From Flavobacterium pisciphilum (lineage in GTDB: Bacteria; Bacteroidota; Bacteroidia; Flavobacteriales; Flavobacteriaceae), in NCBI RefSeq assembly GCF_020905345.1, contig NZ_JAJJMO010000001.1, positions 1,116,001 through 1,180,000 of the forward strand: DNA of 64,000 nt, read 5' to 3'. The notes below the pieces were generated by a model, which saw only the letters and a list, made by a program, of their open reading frames with translations, was not told where the DNA came from and did not search any database. Each line of letters starts with the position of its first letter. Position 1 is the first letter of the stretch. This document shows positions 34,662 to 46,959 of the stretch, one piece after another. Made by a program: the position numbers and the translations under genes.

Positions 34662-37406
34662 TTATTTCACAATTAGCTTTGCTGTAAACAATTTACGAGA
34701 ATGAATTTTTAAAATATAAACTCCTTTTGGTAAATCTTGATTTATTAAAGAATACTTATTGTTGTTCACATTTTTTGTAACATATAATAGCTTCCCTTCT
34801 ATATTATAGATTTCTATTTCATCAATAGGATATTCCGACTGAATAAAAGTTTCTTTATTACTGCTAGTTGGATTTGGATACACCATTAGTCCATTATCAA
34901 TTTTAAATTCACCATTACCAAGTTTACTGTCAATCACTTCAAATGTAACTCTGTTTGATACTTCATTATAAGAGTCATTGGTGAACATTACTAGAAAATA
35001 ATTTCCTTTTTCTGTAGGCAACTCGGGAGCAACTATATTTTTAGTCCCTTCAGAAAGACCTTCAAAATAAGTATAACTTACCAATGGTTTGGCGTTAGGA
35101 TCATCACCTTCATGATAGATTCCTAACCAATCTTTTACAATTCCTGGAGCATCTGTCCATGAAGCTGTAATTTGTTCGCCAAGATCGTACACTGGTTTAT
35201 TAATCCACAATTCAGTTACAACTGCTCCAATCTTAAAGTAGACTTTATTACCAATAGCATTAAAACTATCTTGTAAATAATACTCGGCATAATAATATCC
35301 TTTTGGTAAACCACTAAATGATTTTGCATCTGCAACTGTTGTAACATATTGCCAACTTAATGAAGGAACTCCTGATCCTGGATTAACGCCCATTCTATAA
35401 ATTCCTATCCAGTCTTTGGCCAATTGCGGTCCATTGGTATAATTAACAATTACTGGTGTACCAATTGAATATTCAGTATTATCAGTAGTCAATACTGGAA
35501 CTGGTCCTACATAAAAATATTTTCGGGGAGCAATTTCAGTATATCCTCCATTTGAGAATATAACAGCATAATAGCGTCCTTTATTAGCTAATCCTTTTGG
35601 AAAATTAATAAATCCGCTTGGACTTCCATTTGTATATTGCCAAGTTAAAGATGGTGTCGATGATCCTGGTGTTTGTCCATCTTTATATAATCCTACCCAT
35701 GTCGATGTACTCGCTGGAGCATCTGTAAAATCAACTTTAATTGGTGCGTTCAGCGAATAGGTTAAAGCATCAGTTATTATCTCTGTGTTTACAGTATTAC
35801 TTCCAGTAACAGTAAATGTTTGTGCATCACTCCAAGGAGACCATTCTAGATTGCGGTCTCTATATCTAACTTTTACATAATACTTACCATTAGAAAGCGA
35901 ATTTGAAGCCAAATCCATTTTGGTAATATCTACACCTAGATTTATATTAACAGTTGAATCTTTTTGAGTACCGTATTTACCATATAAATTCTCAAAATCT
36001 CGATATACTTCTTTTTTAACGATATCAAATGTTGGCGTTTGTGAAATCAAAAACTGACTTGTATTTAATAACTCACTTGTTGTAGTGCTATATGCCGAAC
36101 CATTTACTGTTAGTGGCAATGTAACATTCCCTGTAAAAGTATTGGTGATGGATGGTTTTGCTGGTGCTACTTTATTTTTATATCTATGAAACTCATCCAT
36201 TAATTGGTTGTTCTTCCATTTATCTACACTACCAATTGAATAACTTTCGATATCCATCTTTCCGTTTATTACATCAATATCAACAATTTGGTAAATCCAA
36301 TTGCATATTGTTTTTTGTACATCTTCAAAATCTTGCTCTGTAGAAGAACCCCAATATTGATCCCAAGCTGTACCTCCAGAAATAATATTATAAGTAGGCG
36401 TATTTTTTAATTGTCCTCTATGATAAAGATGATGGTGTGCCCCAATGTGCATAGAATATTTAGGCGAAGTTACCAACAATGGAACTGCTGTATTACGAAC
36501 CCAAGTAGAGATATCGCCAACATACTGCTCTGCTTGATAGGGTCTGTGACTTAAAGAAAAAATCCATTCTACCGTATTATCAGTATTCGCAGCAGCGAGA
36601 ACCTGTTGCAACCAAGTTAACTGGGCTGCACCTGTATGCTCTGAGCTTAAACTAATAAATAAAACATTTCCTGCTTGTTGCGCATAATAATTCTCTGTTC
36701 CCGATGAAATTCCTTTATATGAAAGTTCACTAATATAAAAATGATCATAATACGAATTCATTCCAAGTGTTCCATACGTTTCATGATTCCCTACTGTAGT
36801 CTGAATCGGTATATTACCCGATAATCCTCTATTCTTTTTAAAATGTACATTTTCATAATGATCTAAAGTACCTACATCCACTTGGTCTCCTACCATAAAA
36901 GTCATAGCAATATTATCCTCTGGAGATAAAGTAGCCCCCCATTTTTGTCTTATTTTTCTTTTTGCAGCTGACACTAAAGAATCATAACGCGGTACTGCTT
37001 TTAATTGATTATCTCCCATAATCAAAAACCGAATGTGGCCGTCTGCAGTAGCTGCTTGACCCGGATTAGGCAATGTTTTAAACGAATAAACCGAAGACAC
37101 ATCTGCTCCGGTTTTTATTCTGTAATAATATTTAGTATTAGGCGAAAGATTAATCAATTTCGCACTGTGATAGAAATAATTTCCTGGGTATCCCGAATCT
37201 GTAAAAACATTCGTATTCCCTGTAACAGTAACATTAAGACTAGACGCTGTTGTTCCGTATTCTACAATAGTCTCTGGATTACTAGATGTTTTCCAGTTAA
37301 CATAAATAGACGTTGGCGTTGCGTTTTGCAAATAAGGAAATAGATTTTGTGCTTGCGAAGCTAAACCTACACCTAAGAATAGTAGTAAAAAGTAGAGTTT
37401 TTTCAT
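34662..37406 (-). CDS. Secreted purple acid phosphatase-like metallophosphatase with T9SS type A sorting domain
   Basis: 914 residues: signal peptide (to ASQAQ), an N-terminal fibronectin-like domain (~20-110, IYVNWKTSSNPETIVEYGTT), a calcineurin-like phosphoesterase (~120-400) with GDNQ, GDQVDVG, GNHETYG, SLSHRPY and GAHHHLYH metal motifs, a linker, then three similar ~90-residue beta-sandwich repeats each with a W(V/I/L)G(L/I)Y motif. A C-terminal type A sorting domain (YPNPTS ... LPKGVYILKI) sends it out by T9SS. It should release phosphate from extracellular organic phosphates. It stands alone between terminators. Confidence 0.9.
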   Translation of the reverse strand: MKKLYFLLLFLGVGLASQAQNLFPYLQNATPTSIYVNWKTSSNPETIVEYGTTASSLNVTVTGNTNVFTDSGYPGNYFYHSAKLINLSPNTKYYYRIKTGADVSSVYSFKTLPNPGQAATADGHIRFLIMGDNQLKAVPRYDSLVSAAKRKIRQKWGATLSPEDNIAMTFMVGDQVDVGTLDHYENVHFKKNRGLSGNIPIQTTVGNHETYGTLGMNSYYDHFYISELSYKGISSGTENYYAQQAGNVLFISLSSEHTGAAQLTWLQQVLAAANTDNTVEWIFSLSHRPYQAEQYVGDISTWVRNTAVPLLVTSPKYSMHIGAHHHLYHRGQLKNTPTYNIISGGTAWDQYWGSSTEQDFEDVQKTICNWIYQIVDIDVINGKMDIESYSIGSVDKWKNNQLMDEFHRYKNKVAPAKPSITNTFTGNVTLPLTVNGSAYSTTTSELLNTSQFLISQTPTFDIVKKEVYRDFENLYGKYGTQKDSTVNINLGVDITKMDLASNSLSNGKYYVKVRYRDRNLEWSPWSDAQTFTVTGSNTVNTEIITDALTYSLNAPIKVDFTDAPASTSTWVGLYKDGQTPGSSTPSLTWQYTNGSPSGFINFPKGLANKGRYYAVIFSNGGYTEIAPRKYFYVGPVPVLTTDNTEYSIGTPVIVNYTNGPQLAKDWIGIYRMGVNPGSGVPSLSWQYVTTVADAKSFSGLPKGYYYAEYYLQDSFNAIGNKVYFKIGAVVTELWINKPVYDLGEQITASWTDAPGIVKDWLGIYHEGDDPNAKPLVSYTYFEGLSEGTKNIVAPELPTEKGNYFLVMFTNDSYNEVSNRVTFEVIDSKLGNGEFKIDNGLMVYPNPTSSNKETFIQSEYPIDEIEIYNIEGKLLYVTKNVNNNKYSLINQDLPKGVYILKIHSRKLFTAKLIVK

Positions 37407-37547
37407 AAGTTGTTTTTTCGTTGTTTAGACGAAGCAAAAGTATTCTACCAAAAAGCAAATACTTTTAAGACAACATTACCCTTCTTTTATCTTTACCACT
37501 CTTAAATGTAAAGAAGCAGTTAAAATCAACTGATTGTAACCGAATAG

Positions 37548-38753
37548 TTAAGCGGCAATAGCTTTTTTTTCTTTTCCAAAAGATATCCAAGTCAGTTTAT
37601 GCCACAGTGCTTCTAATGGTCCTTGTTTATGCGTTTTGAGCCACCATGTACAGAATCCTAGTTGTAATAAAAATAAAACGATACCAATTAACAAACTAAA
37701 GGTTGCACCAGTGTATTCAAAAAGTCCTAGACCATAACGATAGTAAATAAACGATCCCACAATTGATTGAGAGAAATAACTTGTCAGACTCATTTTTCCA
37801 AAAGGGATTAGTTTTATTAAAACCTTATTTACTGATTCTTTTTGGTACAGCAATACAAATGAGCTGACCAAAACAACCATAAAAGTAACATTTGACCAAG
37901 AAGTAAAAATTATCAATAAACTATTTACTAAATCTTTATTTGTAATAAGTTCTGGCAAATAGGTTTTGAATGCAAAAAAAGGAATAAACAATATAATAGC
38001 ATATTGCAGTGCTTTTTTCCAAAATGCAATACTTGCTGGAGAAGTTACAAAAAGTTGTTTTCTTCCTGCGATCATTCCAAACATAAATAAAGCAGGAGCC
38101 TGAAAAAACCTTCCGTTTTCCCATGACCAAAACACTGAAGCCCATCTCCCTATTGATAAATTTCCTACTGAATGATCTACAAATGAATTCCCGCTCAAAT
38201 AAGTATGCATATTGCCATAATAAGCATTTGATAGATTAAGTGGCAAAATATAATCTGGGTTGTAAAGAATATTAAAAAAATTAAACCATTCCATAGGAAG
38301 CATTAACAAGAAAGTAGCAAGTAGCAATACATACTTGGTTTTTAGGTTACAAACAGGAATTAATATCAATCCTAAAATAGCATACATCATTAATATATCT
38401 CCTGAAAAAAAGACAGTATTTACCAACCCAAAAACAAATAATATGGCAAGCCTCCAAACATATCTCCATCTAAAATCATTTCCTTTTTTTAATTGATTAT
38501 CATATTGGATAAAAAAACTAAACCCAAAAAGAAGTGAAAAAATAGCATACGATTTTCCTGCAAAAAGGAAGAACAGAGTATCCCAAATTATCTTATCTAA
38601 TACTTTGATTGGTTCAGGTAAATATTCGGGTAAATAATAGAAATCAAAATGTTCTAAATTATGAAGTAACATAATCGCCATGATGGCTAAACCACGTAAT
38701 GCATCTATAACTTCTATACGAGGAGATTTTAAACTAAAAGCATTTTCTGACAT
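37548..38753 (-). CDS. DUF418-domain membrane protein
   Basis: A 401-residue integral membrane protein with about ten TM helices. The start motif RIEVIDALRGLAIMAIMLLHN matches the DUF418/acyltransferase-3-like group, whose members have a conserved LRG and a membrane histidine. The C-terminal region (FGKMSLTSYFSQSIVGSF, LGFCTWWLK, GPLEALWHKLTW) is the DUF418 domain proper. The group may transfer acyl groups across the membrane; the substrate is unknown. Confidence 0.87.
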   Translation of the reverse strand: MSENAFSLKSPRIEVIDALRGLAIMAIMLLHNLEHFDFYYLPEYLPEPIKVLDKIIWDTLFFLFAGKSYAIFSLLFGFSFFIQYDNQLKKGNDFRWRYVWRLAILFVFGLVNTVFFSGDILMMYAILGLILIPVCNLKTKYVLLLATFLLMLPMEWFNFFNILYNPDYILPLNLSNAYYGNMHTYLSGNSFVDHSVGNLSIGRWASVFWSWENGRFFQAPALFMFGMIAGRKQLFVTSPASIAFWKKALQYAIILFIPFFAFKTYLPELITNKDLVNSLLIIFTSWSNVTFMVVLVSSFVLLYQKESVNKVLIKLIPFGKMSLTSYFSQSIVGSFIYYRYGLGLFEYTGATFSLLIGIVLFLLQLGFCTWWLKTHKQGPLEALWHKLTWISFGKEKKAIAA

Positions 38754-39010
38754 AATATCTTAAGGGTTAAATTATAGTTAATAGACTCAAATATAATTTT
38801 ATTTCACGAAAATTAACAATCCAAATCCTCAATTATATTACCCCCTAACAGCCTAATTTTCAATTATTCTCAACTATTTTTACTAAAATTAAAAATTAAA
38901 TAATAAAAGATTTTCAAGAAATTATATAACATCCATTTTCTGTTATTTATTAACTTCACAATTAAGATAATGACGATTGTCTTTTTTAATTAATTTAAAA
39001 ATACAAAATC

Positions 39011-39184
39011 ATGAAAAGCAAATTAACAACAATACTAGTCGCCTTGATATTATCCCTCTCACTTACTAGCTGTGAGGCTATTGAAGGCATTTTTAAAGCA
39101 GGAATGGGAGTCGGTGCTTTTGCCGTAATTATAGTAATCGTTTTAATAATTTATCTTATTATTAAAATCCTTGGAAAGAAATAA
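39011..39184 (+). CDS. Small lipoprotein with one membrane helix
   Basis: A 57-residue protein (MKSKLTTILVALILSLSLTS-C) with a lipobox at Cys21, then EAIEGIFKAGMG and a strongly hydrophobic helix (residues ~36-53, FAVIIVIVLIIYLIIKIL) ending in KK. So it would hold both a lipid anchor and a TM helix, which is unusual. Small proteins of this type are found across Flavobacteria with unrelated names. The function is unknown. A perfect palindromic terminator follows directly. Confidence 0.75.
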   Translation: MKSKLTTILVALILSLSLTSCEAIEGIFKAGMGVGAFAVIIVIVLIIYLIIKILGKK

Positions 39185-39190
39185 AATAAA

Positions 39191-39226
39191 AAAAAATCCC
39201 ATTTGCTTAAGCAAATGGGATTTTTT
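39191..39226. terminator. Bidirectional palindromic terminator
   Basis: AAAAAATCCCATTTGCTT is followed by its exact complement (18 bp, no spacer), giving A- and T-tracts on both strands. It separates the convergent small lipoprotein and ABC-F genes. Confidence 0.85.
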
Positions 39227-39245
39227 AAAAGATATATTTTAAGTA

Positions 39246-40868
<1,623 letters not shown>

Positions 40869-41128
40869 CTATTTAATTAATTTTGTGCAAAAGTAGTGAA
40901 AAAGGTTCAGAGGTACAAAGAAACTAGGAGCCTAAGTTTTTTTATATCTCTTTTTAAACCAAATGTGTTATTTAAGCACGTTTAAGCCAAAAGAAACTAC
41001 CTCTCACAAAGAAGCTAAACAGCAGAAAAAAAAGCTTTATATCTTATCTCTTTAATGAAAAATCATCTCTAAGTTATTTTGCCTAAACTTATATTTCCTT
41101 AGATAATTTATACTGATTTAAAGAAAAA

Positions 41129-41902
41129 CTAAAGCTTACTTTCTTTGGCTAAAGCCAATTCTAAACTTTCATAATTATTTAAAACTTTAGCAATAATCCC
41201 TTCTTTGTTAATTATGAAGTGTGTAGGAAAAGCATTTAATTGCAATGTTTCATTCATATAAATCTTCATATTAGGAATCACTGAATATGACAATGGCTTT
41301 CTTTTCAAAAATGCATTTAATTGTTCGGGAGTATCTTCGGCCAAACTCACAAAAATTATATCTTCTCTATTTTTATATTTTTCTACCAATTGATTCACAT
41401 CAGGAAATTCTTTGATACAAGCTGCACAATGAATATACCAACATTTAATAACTACAATTTTGCCTTTCATAGATTCATTAGTAACAAGGGTACCATTCAA
41501 ATCTTTAAAAGAGAATTTAGGAAAAATGGTGTTTTCCATTTTGAAATTCTTATACCCATCAAAAGCTTCTTGATTAATAGTTGCCTTTATACTTGTATCT
41601 GAATTGAGTGCAATTTTAAATAATTTATAATAACAAACAGTGTCCTCTGATTTTAATCGAATTGGAATATAGCTGCCATTTGCCAATTCATCTAAAAAAG
41701 TCTCTTTTGATATTTCTCTCGAAAGAGAATCTAGCGCGACAAAATCTCTTGAAAGCATAATATTTTTACTCTGATATGCCCACCAATCACTGTATGTCTT
41801 TTGAATTTTTATAGGATCAACTTCTGGATTTCCGTACTTCGCTTGACCGAAACTTGAAGTAAAAATTAGAAATAGTACAATAAGGCTGTGTAATTTATTC
41901 AT
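41129..41902 (-). CDS. TlpA-like thioredoxin-domain protein
   Basis: A 257-residue exported protein (signal peptide to TSSFGQ) with an unassigned N-terminal region (~20-115) and a C-terminal thioredoxin fold (~120-257). The redox motif is C-A-A-C in WYIHCAACIKEFP, followed by the cis-Pro region NAFPTHFIINKEG. This is the TlpA/ResA-like class of periplasmic thiol-disulfide reductases, often with an N-terminal helper region in Bacteroidota. The substrate is unknown. It stands alone downstream of the chiA terminator. Confidence 0.88.
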   Translation of the reverse strand: MNKLHSLIVLFLIFTSSFGQAKYGNPEVDPIKIQKTYSDWWAYQSKNIMLSRDFVALDSLSREISKETFLDELANGSYIPIRLKSEDTVCYYKLFKIALNSDTSIKATINQEAFDGYKNFKMENTIFPKFSFKDLNGTLVTNESMKGKIVVIKCWYIHCAACIKEFPDVNQLVEKYKNREDIIFVSLAEDTPEQLNAFLKRKPLSYSVIPNMKIYMNETLQLNAFPTHFIINKEGIIAKVLNNYESLELALAKESKL

Positions 41903-41950
41903 GAATTTTAATGCAATAATTGGAGTCCAAAAATACTTAAAAAATTAAAT

Positions 41951-41976
41951 AAAAAAACCTGGCACTATGTGCCAGG
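41951..41976 (-). terminator. Intrinsic terminator of the chitin operon
   Basis: On the minus strand CCTGGCAC-ATA-GTGCCAGG is a perfect GC-rich 8-bp stem followed by TTTTTTT, 151 nt after the chiA stop. Confidence 0.85.
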
Positions 41977-42126
41977 CTTATAATGATTTCCTCTAGGTAA
42001 AAACCAAATAACAAATTACCCAAATTCCATGCATTTGTCCAAAATATGAAAAATCTAATTAAAAAATAAATAACCAAACTCAATTTTAACTGCCCCAATT
42101 TTTCATTCTTTTGAAATCTTAAAATC

Positions 42127-45100
42127 TTAATTTAAAAAGTTCATTACCTTAAATGATTTTCTGTTTCCAGATTTATCAGTCACAACTACTATAAACAATT
42201 GCTTTGTTGAGAAACTTCTATTCTCTAGCAACAAATTGTTACTGTTTTGTATATTCTTGTAACTCAATACCGATTGTCCTAGCATATTGTATACCTCAAC
42301 TTGATCAATACTTGTTGTCTCATTAGAAATTGCCAATGCATTGTCTTTAAAGTAAGCAATCATACCTGTATTACTACTTGCTTCTATTTTATCCTCAGCT
42401 TTCATTTTTGCACTTTGAGAAGCAAAATAAGCGGCATACGCTTTAGATAATTCAGATGAATTACCACAAGAAGATGCATCCCAGTTTACAGACCAAGTCA
42501 TTAAACCTCTTAAAGAAGGGTATGGTCCGCCTGGCTGCATAGTGTAAGTTCTTCCTGAAAAAGTAGTTCCTGTTCTTAGATAATTCATAGCGCTAATTCC
42601 TTCTGCAGGCGTTAAATAACCGCTACCTGCTGCACTTGGACAAGCAGGTAATGCAATAAGGACTTTTGAAGCTGGTAGACCATCAAAACGCATTCCTGTT
42701 GTAGCAATATTATACCCTTTTATAATCATATCAGTTAGGGCAGTTACCATGTTTGCTTTCTTAGCTGATCCATAATATTGACCATCCAGTCCGTTTTCTC
42801 CACCTGTATTATACAATTGAACTGCTAACAAATCTAATTCGTTACGTAAATTTTGAATAATTGGCAGGAAGGAACCAAAAGTATCATTATAGGTAGAATA
42901 TCCTCCTTGTACGTATTGTGTTTCTGGAGCCGCAGTTAATAAAAATCCAGGTCCATAATACGTTTTTAATTCTTTGAAAGCATCTACTACATTTTTTAAT
43001 CTTGGATAAGCAGAAATACCAGCATAAGAAATATCTCTTAAAGCTCCTGCGTTAAAATTCATCGATCCGCCTTCAAAATCAATATCAACTCCATCAAATT
43101 GATACTCGTCAATAATTGCTTTTAGACCATTAACAAAAATATTTTTTTGAGCTACATTGTCCAAAACAACATGACCATTTTGACCTCCAATAGAGACAAT
43201 AACAGGAACTCCGCTATCTCTTAAGGATTTTATATCATTTTTCAACAATTGCTTATTGAAAACACCATTGGTCAAATATCTAGTATCATTTGTAGTTAAT
43301 ACTGGTGTATAACCATCACGATTAACTGTTTCTACGAAAGCATAATCAACTACGTTAAACTTACTTCCTACCATTTGAGAAAAATATAAAAATGGAGCAC
43401 CAGTATTTTCCCAAGAATGTGCATATCCTAAAATAATATTAGATGCTGGAAGCGGAATAAATCTGTTAGTGCTTATCGGAGCAATTTTAATGGTATTGTT
43501 TAATGTAGTTACAGCAGCTCTATTATCAGTTGCTTTAATTACAACTGGATAATCCTGATAAGCAGACGGTGTAAAATTATACGTATATGTATTATTTGTA
43601 CCTGCCGTCATGTTGAACGTACCACCATTTATAGTAATAGTAACTCCTGAAACCGATCCGTCACTATCAACAGCTGTAACCGAAATTGGCACAACTTGGA
43701 AAGTACTTTGATTTACAGTAGTATTCGAAGGTGAATTCCAAGTAATTACTGGTAATTGATTTGGACAGTTTGCACCTGAACAATTTAATGTAAAACTATA
43801 TGTTTTTACATCTGTTGTTCCGTTTGATGCAGTAGCCGTAACGGTTAACGTATGACTAAGCGAAAACTGATTGGCAACTGGTGTCCAAATAGCCGTATAA
43901 GTTCCTGATGAATTTGAAGCAGTTAAGCTTTGTCCATCTAAACTAAATACAACAGATGAGATTGTAGTAGCATCAGCAGTACTTAATCCAACACTTGCAA
44001 CAAAATTAATTGCTGATCCTAAATTTATAGCAATTGCTGAAGCTGTTGGCGCTGTAATCGCAACTACTGGTTTAGTCACAACTGTTGTTTGTGTATTAAA
44101 ATTATAAACCTGAGGCGTTGTTGGCGTTGCAAAGTTTGCCAAATTGGTTGGATAGTATGTGATATTATTGTTTTCCCAAGCGTTTAATTTTAAACTTAAG
44201 ATTGTATTATATCCTGCGATAACTGAATTATCGTAGCTAAAAACTCCTTGTGCATCTGTTGTAGCAATAACACTTTTCCAGTTGTGTGTACTATCTGTCC
44301 AAGGCACAACTAATTCTACTTTGGCTCCTGATACTGGAGTTGCACCATTCTTAACTGTTCCACTTATTTTAGTATCTGCAGCAAGAGCATTTTGCGTTAA
44401 GCTCAATTCTCTATTTGTTACTATTGAAGTATCCAGTTGCCCTTCTTTTTCTGTTGTAACAACTACTGGTGCATTTTCATTTAGTACAACATTCTTTTGT
44501 GCAACTGCTGTTGTATTAAAATCATATATCTGAGCTGTTGCTGGAACAGCAAGATTAGTTAAATTAGAAGGTAAATAGGTAACCTCACCATTCTGCCAAC
44601 TATTTAATTTCAAACTTGAAATAATAGTATATCCTGCAAATACAGCATTATCAAAACTATATTTCCCTTGCGCATCTGTAACAGCCAAAACACTTTTATA
44701 TGGATGTGTATTATCTGTCCATGGAAGTATTGCTTCTACTTTTGCACCAGCTACTGGTGTAGTACCATTTTTAACAGTACCACTTATTTTATTAGCTGGA
44801 GGAGCATTTTGAGTAAAATTCAGAACTTTACTTCCTGTAAGATTATTATAAACTGTAGAAGCTGGAGTGTAAGTCTGTCCTGCTTTTGCTATTGTTACAG
44901 TATAATTTGCCCCAGATGCTAAATTAGCAATACTATATGTTCCTGTAGCACTAGAAACTGAAGTAACAGTTCCCGCTGTAGAAGTTACCGTAATCGTTGC
45001 ACCCGCAACTGGACTTGCACCATTCATAACGCTTCCACTAATCGTATAATATACAGTTTGAGTAAAGTTTAAAACTTTATTATCACTTAAAACTGGGTAT

Positions 45101-46959
45101 ACTGTAGTTGCTGGCGAGAATGTTTGCCCCGTTTTTGAAGCTGTAACTGTATAATCAAGTCCTGCTGTTATACTACCGATACTATATGCTCCACTTGCAT
45201 TAGAAACCGCTGAAAAAACTATAGTTCCTGCTGTTGCTGTAACGGTTGCTCCTGCAACTGCTGTAGTTCCATCAAGAATAGTTCCGCTAATAGTATAAAG
45301 AGGTTGTGTTCCATTTATTATAACATTAGCTTGATTCGCAATAAGATTTGTTAGTGTAACTGGTGTAAAAGTATACGAACTTTTTAAAGCTGTTACTGTA
45401 TAATTTGCTCCAGAAACGACATTATTAAATGTATAATTCCCATCAGGAGATGTTACTGTTTGTACAACAGCATTAGTTGCATCTTTCAGTTGAACTGTTA
45501 CACTTGGAACTAAATTTGCTCCATTTTTCACAGAACCACTTACAGTCAATGTTCCTATTACTGCAGCACGGAATGTATCATCTACTTGAGTCAGTAATGA
45601 ATTAGGGATCGCACCTCTTGTATCCTGAGATAACTCCCAAATCATTCCTCCTCCTAAATTTTTAGTTTTAATATATTGTGCTTTTAAATCAATCGATTGT
45701 TTATCTTCATAACTAATAAACTGACGTAAACTAGCATTATATAAATAAGGAACTTTTGTAGTATTATCAAAATATCGAACCCATCCTGCAGCTGCTGCAG
45801 TTGGCGTTACCAACATCGTATTTGGATCTAAATAAGGATGCGAATTTGTAACTGGGTTGCCCACTAAATCGCAAATTTCGATGCTTCCAGATTTTTCACA
45901 TGCTGCAGGACCATCCCAAGTTCCAGTTGGATTCTGCGGATTTGTACATCCAGAAACAACATACCTTGGAGCGGCAACAAATAACCCATTGGTTGAATTA
46001 GTTGCAACATTATCAAATTTTTTCCCGTAGAAAGGTAATCCCATGATTAGTTTGTTAGCAGGAATACCAATTACATTCAGATATTGGCTCGTTAACTCAT
46101 CAAGCGATTCTGATTGAGTCGCTCCATATAAAGGATCATTTGGATTCCCACTCGCATATAAAGGTGCATTGTAGCTCGTTTTATCATACCAGTTTCCACC
46201 AAGGTCATATCCAAAATAAGTGATATAATCACAATAAGTCGAAATGTCTTCTGTCATTCCATATTGTGCTCTATTGTTTGGCCCTAAATATTGTGCCGAT
46301 ACTTTTCGAACATTGTTTCCAGCTGCAATAGTGATTAATTTATTTGGCATTGCCTGACGCATTGCTTTTAATAAATACACTAAATTTTTATTATCATCTG
46401 GACTGTATTTTTGTGGAGGAACTGGAGATCCATTAACAATCTCAGTTCCATCTGTTCCACCAGAAAGAGGATATTCCCAGTCGATATCGAATCCGTCAAT
46501 AAAAGGATAAGTCACCAAAAAATTAGCCATATCTGCTGCCAAAGCTGCTCTGGCAACTGGGCTTGCAGAAATTGGAGAAAGATCTTGACCTTTTGTCCAA
46601 CCTCCCACAGAGATTAAAATTTTTAGATGAGGGTACTTTTCTTTAAGCTTCTTCATATCATAAAAATTTCCTTTTACAGGAGCATCCCATGGAATTCCAC
46701 CTTCAGTGTGTTCAAAATCTGCATAGGTGTCTAAGCATTTTAATTTTGTATTCTCTGGTCGTGCCGGATCAAAAGTTGTTCCGTAAAAAGAATAATTTAA
46801 ATGGGTCAGTTTGCTACCGTCAATCTTAGGGACATTAAAATCCCTAGCATAGATGGACCATTGCGCATAGTATCCGACAACTTTTTTATTATGTGCTGGT
46901 TGGGCAAATAATACAATCGGAAACAGAAATAAAAACAGTAATCTGTAATAATGTTTCAT
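42127..46959 (-). CDS. chiA: Secreted chitinase with two GH18 domains
   Basis: 1,610 residues from the ATG at 46959, which begins a signal peptide (to VLFAQ); an upstream ATG at 47028 is not favoured. The N-terminal GH18 (~25-465) has the DxxDxDxE motif DGFDIDWE with catalytic Glu162. Several carboxypeptidase-regulatory-like and Ig-like linker domains (~480-1150) follow, then a second GH18 (~1180-1500) with DGVDIDFE (Glu1296). The C-terminus (~1535-1610, VEVYNMLGQSVLSYKN) looks like a T9SS sorting domain. This matches F. johnsoniae ChiA, secreted by T9SS and needed for chitin use. It is the last gene of the locus before a terminator. Confidence 0.95.
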   Translation of the reverse strand: MKHYYRLLFLFLFPIVLFAQPAHNKKVVGYYAQWSIYARDFNVPKIDGSKLTHLNYSFYGTTFDPARPENTKLKCLDTYADFEHTEGGIPWDAPVKGNFYDMKKLKEKYPHLKILISVGGWTKGQDLSPISASPVARAALAADMANFLVTYPFIDGFDIDWEYPLSGGTDGTEIVNGSPVPPQKYSPDDNKNLVYLLKAMRQAMPNKLITIAAGNNVRKVSAQYLGPNNRAQYGMTEDISTYCDYITYFGYDLGGNWYDKTSYNAPLYASGNPNDPLYGATQSESLDELTSQYLNVIGIPANKLIMGLPFYGKKFDNVATNSTNGLFVAAPRYVVSGCTNPQNPTGTWDGPAACEKSGSIEICDLVGNPVTNSHPYLDPNTMLVTPTAAAAGWVRYFDNTTKVPYLYNASLRQFISYEDKQSIDLKAQYIKTKNLGGGMIWELSQDTRGAIPNSLLTQVDDTFRAAVIGTLTVSGSVKNGANLVPSVTVQLKDATNAVVQTVTSPDGNYTFNNVVSGANYTVTALKSSYTFTPVTLTNLIANQANVIINGTQPLYTISGTILDGTTAVAGATVTATAGTIVFSAVSNASGAYSIGSITAGLDYTVTASKTGQTFSPATTVYPVLSDNKVLNFTQTVYYTISGSVMNGASPVAGATITVTSTAGTVTSVSSATGTYSIANLASGANYTVTIAKAGQTYTPASTVYNNLTGSKVLNFTQNAPPANKISGTVKNGTTPVAGAKVEAILPWTDNTHPYKSVLAVTDAQGKYSFDNAVFAGYTIISSLKLNSWQNGEVTYLPSNLTNLAVPATAQIYDFNTTAVAQKNVVLNENAPVVVTTEKEGQLDTSIVTNRELSLTQNALAADTKISGTVKNGATPVSGAKVELVVPWTDSTHNWKSVIATTDAQGVFSYDNSVIAGYNTILSLKLNAWENNNITYYPTNLANFATPTTPQVYNFNTQTTVVTKPVVAITAPTASAIAINLGSAINFVASVGLSTADATTISSVVFSLDGQSLTASNSSGTYTAIWTPVANQFSLSHTLTVTATASNGTTDVKTYSFTLNCSGANCPNQLPVITWNSPSNTTVNQSTFQVVPISVTAVDSDGSVSGVTITINGGTFNMTAGTNNTYTYNFTPSAYQDYPVVIKATDNRAAVTTLNNTIKIAPISTNRFIPLPASNIILGYAHSWENTGAPFLYFSQMVGSKFNVVDYAFVETVNRDGYTPVLTTNDTRYLTNGVFNKQLLKNDIKSLRDSGVPVIVSIGGQNGHVVLDNVAQKNIFVNGLKAIIDEYQFDGVDIDFEGGSMNFNAGALRDISYAGISAYPRLKNVVDAFKELKTYYGPGFLLTAAPETQYVQGGYSTYNDTFGSFLPIIQNLRNELDLLAVQLYNTGGENGLDGQYYGSAKKANMVTALTDMIIKGYNIATTGMRFDGLPASKVLIALPACPSAAGSGYLTPAEGISAMNYLRTGTTFSGRTYTMQPGGPYPSLRGLMTWSVNWDASSCGNSSELSKAYAAYFASQSAKMKAEDKIEASSNTGMIAYFKDNALAISNETTSIDQVEVYNMLGQSVLSYKNIQNSNNLLLENRSFSTKQLFIVVVTDKSGNRKSFKVMNFLN

